A stretch of DNA of 64,000 nt from Bradyrhizobium niftali. Its GTDB lineage: Bacteria; Pseudomonadota; Alphaproteobacteria; Rhizobiales; Xanthobacteraceae. Position 1 is the first letter of the stretch; each line of letters begins with the position of its first letter. Below, piece after piece: positions 58,644 through 64,000 of this stretch. The stretch spans positions 62,001-126,000 of the forward strand of contig NZ_SPQT01000030.1 of the NCBI RefSeq assembly GCF_004571025.1, read 5' to 3'. The position numbers and the translations under genes are program-made. A model generated the notes under the pieces. It saw only the letters and a list, made by a program, of their open reading frames with translations, was not told where the DNA came from and ran no database searches.

Positions 58644-60557
58644 TCACTGCTCCGGCAGCCCCGCTTTGCGCAACGCTCCTTCCACGTAAGCGCGCTGCTC
58701 CACGTAGGCAGGATCGTCCGACAGATCGGTGGCCCGGAATTTCGCAAGACTGGTGTAGTTCGGATTCAGGCGACCGGCCGCCGCGAGTGCCGCGCGGGCA
58801 GCTGATAGATCGTCTTTGATAGCCATGATCGCGGCGTAGTAGAGCTGGCCATATGCCAGTCTCGGATTCGTCGCCACCGACCTGCTGAGCCAGGTTAGCG
58901 CCTCATCATCGCGCCTGAGCAGGATCATTGCGCGCCCCATTTCAAACTGCCACGTTCCAAGACCCGGGTCGCGTGGACTGAGTTCGATGGCGCGTTCGAA
59001 CAGCGAGATTGCGTCAAGAGATTTCCCGGTGAAGACGAACGTCTCGCCAAGAAAAAGCGTCGTTGTCGGTATGTTGCCGTTGATTTGCAGTGAGATCCTG
59101 TACTGCTCGGCGGCCTCCTTCTGCCGCCGCTGTGCCTGCAGGACACGGGCGCGCAACGCATGAGCGGCCGCATTATTCGGATCGAGCCTGACTGCTTGCT
59201 GCGATAGCTCGTCGGCGCGACGTAAATCTCCTGCCGGGTCGGGGGATTGTCCATTGATCACCAGATTGGCTAGTGTCAAGGAAAGTCCCGTCATTGCCCT
59301 TAATGTATGCGGATCAATTTCAAGCGCATGCTCGAACAGGCGCCGAGCTTCCTCACGCGTCTCGGGCGTGGTCGGCTTGTACACGGCAGCCCATCCCTGC
59401 AAGGCAAGGTCCGACGCGGTCGGATTGGTCTGGTGCTCCAGTTCGATGCTGCGGGCCGCGAGAACAACCAGTTCCAATCCCAGCATGCGGGCGATCCGGC
59501 CGGTTATGTCATCCTGCAATTCCAGATAGTTGCTGCGCGGACGATCGAAGCGGTCCGACCAGACATGGCCGCCAGTTTCTGTATCGATCAGCTGCGCGTT
59601 GACTCGAACCTGATCGCCGGCGCGCTGCACGCTACCTTCGAGCGCGAAGCGGACACTGAGTTCACGCCCGATCTGGCGGGCATCGATCGACTTGCCCTTG
59701 TAGGTAAACGCCGTGTTGCGCGCGATAACGAAGCTGCCCTGAATTCGCGAGAGATCTGTTGTCAGGCCGTCCGTGACCGCATCCGCGAAATAATCCTGTC
59801 CCGGATCGCCACTTAGGTTGGAGAAGGGAAGCACGACAATGGATAAGCGCGGTGCTGTCCTGGGTGACGGAACGGTTTTTGAGGACTGGACGAACAATGA
59901 TGTGACGCCCGTCAGACCTAGCAGATACCACGTACCGCCGCCGATGGCCGCGAAAGCGAGGACTACGGCCGCGGCCACTCTCATTGATCGGGTGCCTGAC
60001 TTCGCGAGTGACGGTAGCCGCAGGTCGGTCGGATCGACTATAAACACCTGCACTGGCTCGGCGATGTTTTTTAGGCGTCGTTTGCCCCAATCGTGCATCG
60101 CAACGGCAATCTTGCCCTTGACCTGATCGTAGGCCGCGCGCGACAGGCAGACGCCGCCCGGAGGCGCAATGTTCTCCAAGCGCGCGGCCACATTGACCCC
60201 ATCGCCCATCAGGTCGCCGTCGGATTCGACCACCACATCACCTAGATTGATGCCGATGCGGAAACTGATCTCCTTGTCGGAAGCCATACCGACATTTCGA
60301 TCGATCATCTGGCGCTGCAACTCGACGGCGCACCGGACGGCGTCGACGACGGAGGCGAACTCCACCAGCATTCCATCCCCGGTCGTTTTAACTATGTGAC
60401 CATGATGGGTCGAGATGGCCGGATCGACGACGTCTTTTCGCAGCATCCGGAGCCTGGTAATGGTGCCTTCTTCGTCGGCACCTGTCAGCCGACTATAGCC
60501 AGCCACGTCCGCGGCCAGGATCGCGGCAAGTCGGCGTTCGACGTGCAGCTCGAGCAC
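58644..60557 (-). CDS. class III adenylate cyclase with TPR repeats
   Basis: The GTG at 60557 gives VLELHVERRLAAILAADVAG. The cyclase domain shows AADVAGYSRLT and KTTGDGMLVEF (the two metal Asp), RIGINLGDVVVE, and DGVNVAARLENIA with the transition-state Asn/Arg. A membrane helix (RVAAAVVLAFAAIGGGTWYL) follows, then a TolB-like segment (SIVVLPFSNLSGDPGQDYFA) and about six TPR helices to the end. The enzyme would make cAMP at the inner membrane, with the C-terminal part as sensor. The family is numerous in bradyrhizobia. A further ATG at 60647 is possible but unlikely. Confidence 0.92.
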   Translation of the reverse strand: MLELHVERRLAAILAADVAGYSRLTGADEEGTITRLRMLRKDVVDPAISTHHGHIVKTTGDGMLVEFASVVDAVRCAVELQRQMIDRNVGMASDKEISFRIGINLGDVVVESDGDLMGDGVNVAARLENIAPPGGVCLSRAAYDQVKGKIAVAMHDWGKRRLKNIAEPVQVFIVDPTDLRLPSLAKSGTRSMRVAAAVVLAFAAIGGGTWYLLGLTGVTSLFVQSSKTVPSPRTAPRLSIVVLPFSNLSGDPGQDYFADAVTDGLTTDLSRIQGSFVIARNTAFTYKGKSIDARQIGRELSVRFALEGSVQRAGDQVRVNAQLIDTETGGHVWSDRFDRPRSNYLELQDDITGRIARMLGLELVVLAARSIELEHQTNPTASDLALQGWAAVYKPTTPETREEARRLFEHALEIDPHTLRAMTGLSLTLANLVINGQSPDPAGDLRRADELSQQAVRLDPNNAAAHALRARVLQAQRRQKEAAEQYRISLQINGNIPTTTLFLGETFVFTGKSLDAISLFERAIELSPRDPGLGTWQFEMGRAMILLRRDDEALTWLSRSVATNPRLAYGQLYYAAIMAIKDDLSAARAALAAAGRLNPNYTSLAKFRATDLSDDPAYVEQRAYVEGALRKAGLPEQ

Positions 60558-60787
60558 AATCCATCCCTCAGCATTTGACAGAAGGACTCTAGCATAACGG
60601 CGAACTACCAGAAGCTTGACTCTGCACCATCGACGAGCGCTAGCCAACGGAGTTCCCTACACGGGTCGTTAGTGACACGTCCGGTTCGGGTCAGAAGCGG
60701 CCCATCACGACCAGGCAGCGCGACGTCCGCTCTAGACTCCCAAGCGGCCGCACATAAGGACAAACCCCTAGGCCACCTGCAGCACCG

Positions 60788-60816
60788 ACGGGGCCCTCGC
60801 GACCCCGTTTTTATTT
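60788..60816 (+). terminator. rho-independent terminator
   Basis: ACGGGG and CCCCGT arms are followed by TTTTTATTT on the plus strand. No plus gene lies before it within the window, so it may be a remnant or bidirectional. Confidence 0.6.
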
Positions 60817-60823
60817 GCGGCCG

Positions 60824-61375
60824 ATGGTCGTAGCCTCCACGTCCATGATCGCGGCCTTGGACGAGGGACATGTCGGTGGCTATTCGGTCGCTTATGGCCG
60901 CGACGATACTTATTTCCCGGTCTACGTCACGGCGGCGCTGGCCGCGATCTTCTGCACGGCCGCGCTTCTCACCGGCGCGCTCTACTGGCTTGCGCTCGCG
61001 GCGCTCGCGGCCGGGTTTACCTACTACAACATTCCGCTGCTCGAGACCGGCCGGCCCACGATCGGCGCGAACCAATACGGCATCTTCATCCAGGCCTTCG
61101 GCCTGATCCGGTGGCGCGCCATCGAGCGTATCGATCTTGTCGAGATCGCCGAGCGCGCCATGACGGTGCATGAACTCCAGATCGTGCTGAACGCACCGCT
61201 CACCAGCGCGCTGGTGGCCGACTGGCGCAAGCAGCCGTTCTGGCGCTGGTTGATGCGCCTGCCCTGGCGGATGAGCCACACCAACATGGTGCGGATCAAT
61301 GTCGAGCCGTTCGATCAGCCGCCGGACATGATCCATCGCACCTTCCTGCGGATGTGGCGCTACTACCGCAGCTAG
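60824..61375 (+). CDS. membrane protein, 183 aa (bacterial PH-like)
   Basis: After a short N-terminus, two hydrophobic helices (YFPVYVTAALAAIFCTAALL, then TGALYWLALAALAAGF) are followed by NQYGIFIQAFGLIRWRAIER and IDLVEIAERAMTVHELQIVL. This helix-hairpin plus beta layout is that of small membrane proteins with a PH-like C-terminal domain. ATG codons at 60824 and 60845 are both possible. It starts just after a terminator. Unknown function. Confidence 0.75.
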   Translation: MVVASTSMIAALDEGHVGGYSVAYGRDDTYFPVYVTAALAAIFCTAALLTGALYWLALAALAAGFTYYNIPLLETGRPTIGANQYGIFIQAFGLIRWRAIERIDLVEIAERAMTVHELQIVLNAPLTSALVADWRKQPFWRWLMRLPWRMSHTNMVRINVEPFDQPPDMIHRTFLRMWRYYRS

Positions 61376-61389
61376 CGACCACGCATGCA

Positions 61390-62838
61390 TCACGTCCTCA
61401 GCACGAGGTGTGCGTAGGCCTCTGCCCTCATGCCGTAGGTCCATGCGACCGCTTCGCGCGCCGTGCGCAGATTGGCCGGCACCTGGAGGAAGAAATGCCT
61501 GCGCGTGCCGTCCGGCTCGGGCGTGGCGTTGACGACCTCCACGGCCGCCCAGGCGTCCGCGGCGAGCCAGTTGCGGCGCCACAGGATTCCGGTCTCGTCC
61601 TCGGCCACACAGGTGGCGCCGCCGAGCGCGACGTAACGTTCCGGCGTCATGATCTCGATCATGCAGCGGCGGACCTGGACGTCGACTTGCTCGTCGATGG
61701 CAGCGAGCGTGATCCGGTCCCGATGTTCGATGATCCAGCGGGGCACCTCCACCCCGCGCCAGGCCTAGATCGACCAGCCGTCGGGATAACGCAGTGCCGG
61801 ACCGCTGGCGTGATGCGGCCGGTCGCGCGCGTCACCGCACATGAGGTTCGGTCGCTCCGCGAGCCAGCAGGTGTGCTCGTGCGGCTGTAGCCAGCTTATG
61901 CTCGTCGCGAGTTGCATCAGGCCGCGCAGCGGCTCCGTCTCTGCGTGCAGACCAAGGACCTCGCGGAGATAGTCATAAGCGCCAAGCCACGACAGATCGT
62001 GCGGCCCCGCTGCGCAGGTCGAAAAGCCCCGCGGAGCAGCGAGCGCCTGTAACACGCCGGGGAACGACAGGCCGGTTCGGCGCAGCTGGCCCAGCATGGA
62101 CAGATTTTGCTCCGGCACGCTGCGTATCACCGCGTCGGCCGCAGCGGCGACCAGCAGGTCGGCGGGATTGACTGCGCTGTCGACCGCGGCAAGCACCTTC
62201 CGGTGAACCCGCGCTTCAACCTGCGAAGCTATGCGCCGGCGCAGGCGATCGAGGAGACGAAAGCGCACATTGCCGCCGTCGCCCTGCGACATCCGGCCGG
62301 CAAGCCCGGACAGCGCCAGCGGGCTGTCGCACCATACGATGCGGGCCGGCGGCTCCAGTCCTGCGGCCTCATAGGCAAGACGCACGCCCTGCTCCGCGGT
62401 GTCGCGATCGGCAGGCGCCGTCGAGCGTCGGATGGCTCTCCACCGCGCGCGGTAATCGCCCAACGCCGCCATCTGCCCCGCAGACAGCGCCTGCTCAGTC
62501 GGCGAGGACGCGCGCATCCCGAGCCCCAGTTCACGCTGGCGGCGCACCCGATAGGTCCCTCGCGGCAGCGTCAGCGGCGCATGCTCCTGATGCGTCACCC
62601 GCGCATAGGCCGAGGCGATCTGGAGATGCCCGAGATAGAGCCCGGCCGGAATGTCGCGCGCCAGATCGTCGTCGCGAAACAGCGTCACGCGCTCGCGGAT
62701 CGCATGACAATGTCCCGTGGCCTCGCCCTCCAGCAGGACCAGAGGCGCACCTTCGGCGATTTCGGCGAGCGTTCCCGATGGCGCTACATCGGGTACCCGC
62801 TCGATCAGCAGGTCACCTTGCGCAAAAATCTCGGTCAT
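61390..62838 (-). pseudogene. DUF6745-like protein interrupted by in-frame TAG
   Basis: The ATG at 62838 follows GAGAAGG and opens MTEIFAQGDLLIERVPDVAP. The N-terminal half (about 60-120) is variable. The C-terminal half reads HTCWLAERPNLMCGDARDRP, ASGPALRYPDGWSI, then a TAG at 61765-61767, then in the same frame AWRGVEVPRWIIEHRDRITL to EVVNATPEPDGTRRHFFLQV and AREAVAWTYGM. DUF6745 proteins have GWSxxAWxGVxVPRW at this point, so the TAG replaces a Tyr-like codon. The 120-residue part after it might still be made from its own start. Function unknown. Confidence 0.82.
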
Positions 62839-62912
62839 CGTGCCTTCTCCCGTGCCGGCGCATCCGCGGGGAACGCGGATGGCCGGATTCGTTCAACATT
62901 GCCGTCGGCGAT

Positions 62913-64000
62913 CTAGTGCACGACCTCGCCATGCAGTGCGAGGTCGAGACCGTCGCGCTCCATATCCTCCGACACCCGCAAACCGATAAACAGCTTGATC
63001 ACGTACAGGATGATCAGGCTGACGACGGCATCGTAGACAAAGACCGTGGCGACGCCGATGCACTGGTTGATGAACTGGCCCGGGTTTCCCTCCAGAGCCC
63101 CCGCGGTGCCGCCATATTGCTCGACGGCGAAGACGCCGGTGAGCAATGCGCCGACGATGCCGCCGACGGCGTGGACGCCGAAGCAATCGAGCGCGTCGTC
63201 ATAGCTGAACATGTTCTTGAGCCCGGTGCATCCCCAGTAGCAGAGGACGCCGGCCGCGATGCCGATCACGAAGGCGCCGATCGGGCCGACGAAACCGGAC
63301 GCGGGCGTGATGGCGACGAGGCCTGCCACCGCGCCCGAGCAGATGCCGACAACCGTCGGCTTGCCCTTGAGCGACCACTCGACCAGCATCCAGGTGAAGC
63401 CGGCGACCGCGGCCGCGATCTGCGTCACCAGCATCGCCATGCCGGCCTGCATGCCTGCCGTCACCGCGGAGCCCGCGTTGAAGCCGAACCAGCCGACCCA
63501 CAGCAGCGAGGCGCCGATGAAGGTCAGCACCATGTTGTGGGCCGGTCCCGCCTCCTTGCGCTTGCCGAGCATGATGGCGCACATCAGGCCTGCCACGCCG
63601 GCATTGATATGCACGACAGTCCCGCCGGCGAAGTCGAGCACCTTGACCCAGGCGGCGTCGTTGCCGGAGGCGAAGATGCCGTCAGGGCCCCACACCCAAT
63701 GCGCGACCGGCGCGTAGACGAAGATCGCCCACAGGCCGATGAACCAGAGCATCGCGGAGAACTTCATCCGCTCGGCGAAGGCCCCTGCAATCAGCGCGGG
63801 CGTGATGATCGCGAACGTCATCTGGAAGCAGATGTAGACGCTTTCGGGGATCGTCGCCGCGAGCGGATTGGGGTTGCCGATCCCGCCCTTGCCGATGTCG
63901 CTGAGGATGTCCTTCAGGAACATGCGGTCCAGCCCGCCGATGAACGGCGTGCCGGCGCGGAAGGCCAGGCTATAGGTCAGGATCGCGAACAGAATCGTAA
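62913..64000 (-). CDS. amtB: ammonium transporter, AmtB family (5' partial)
   Basis: The frame is open beyond the window edge (SLAFRAGTPFIGGL precedes the ATG at 63923), so the N-terminal part is missing. About nine membrane helices are visible: IPESVYICFQMTFAIITPAL (helix with the family's gating Phe), FVYAPVAHWVWGPDG, DFAGGTVVHINAGVAGLM with a pore His, GWFGFNAGSAVTAG, and FGVHAVGGIVGALLTGVF with the second pore His. These are Amt hallmarks; they move ammonium across the inner membrane and are usually paired with a PII gene upstream, which would lie outside the window. The C-terminal tail ends ERDGLDLALHGEVVH. Confidence 0.95.
   Translation of the reverse strand, partial: TILFAILTYSLAFRAGTPFIGGLDRMFLKDILSDIGKGGIGNPNPLAATIPESVYICFQMTFAIITPALIAGAFAERMKFSAMLWFIGLWAIFVYAPVAHWVWGPDGIFASGNDAAWVKVLDFAGGTVVHINAGVAGLMCAIMLGKRKEAGPAHNMVLTFIGASLLWVGWFGFNAGSAVTAGMQAGMAMLVTQIAAAVAGFTWMLVEWSLKGKPTVVGICSGAVAGLVAITPASGFVGPIGAFVIGIAAGVLCYWGCTGLKNMFSYDDALDCFGVHAVGGIVGALLTGVFAVEQYGGTAGALEGNPGQFINQCIGVATVFVYDAVVSLIILYVIKLFIGLRVSEDMERDGLDLALHGEVVH

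Noticed and set aside
1..64000. CRISPR array
   Set aside because: No set of regularly spaced direct repeats was found; the 14-bp duplication at 42287 is a single tandem pair.

Overview
The window reads as Bradyrhizobium or a close Rhizobiales relative. It has high GC, many small genes of types common in that group (PRC-barrel, DUF1236, DUF6894, CsbD, DUF3606, PilZ, small secreted or single-helix peptides), and class III adenylate cyclase and ammonium transporter genes of that lineage. No intact rRNA, tRNA or CRISPR array is visible. This assignment comes from reading protein features; no search was run.

Region 1 (1-13.4 kb) is mostly chromosomal accessory DNA. It holds a partial SDR oxidoreductase, a cluster of small secreted proteins, a PRC-barrel protein, a three-gene operon ending in a GT4 glycosyltransferase, a frameshifted inorganic pyrophosphatase and a YciE/YciF-type ferritin-like protein. 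It also holds two tandem FAD oxidoreductases (the first with a C-terminal Rieske domain), a CopG regulator coupled to a PHB-depolymerase-type esterase, and a phasin-like protein.

Region 2 (13.45-26.43 kb) is a genomic island between two 55-bp direct repeats that match at 52 positions. The right repeat includes the last bases of a tRNA-Met 3' fragment, and a tyrosine-recombinase-like integrase lies just beyond it. The island carries a Popeye-like cyclic-nucleotide-binding membrane protein, a truncated ParA with a small partner, a MobV relaxase with an oriT-like inverted repeat, and two divergent operons. The leftward operon encodes an HNH protein, two unknown proteins, a calcineurin-like phosphoesterase and an FtsH-like AAA+ metalloprotease without visible membrane segments. 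The rightward set encodes an XRE regulator, a Sir2-APAZ protein and a short, catalytically dead prokaryotic Argonaute: a SPARSA-type NAD-depleting defence system. The Sir2-APAZ gene is broken by one missing base in a G run. GGGGACAA palindromes lie between the two operons.

Region 3 (28-58 kb) is a patchwork of small stress-type genes, tiny one-helix peptides, two divergent transglutaminase-like genes, an outer-membrane beta-barrel protein, an ATP-dependent DNA ligase next to a DUF3606 gene, and many gene remnants (ligase, exonuclease, ATP-grasp, PRC-barrel, LivF, receiver domain, TPR). It also holds a MITE-like element, a tRNA-Ser 5' fragment and a dispersed intergenic repeat family. Region 4 (58.6-64 kb) has a class III adenylate cyclase with TPR repeats, a membrane protein, a DUF6745-like gene split by an in-frame TAG, and the C-terminal part of an AmtB ammonium transporter.

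At least eight otherwise recognisable genes carry a single-base frameshift or an in-frame stop. Either the assembly has indel errors or this is a decaying accessory region; raw reads would decide.
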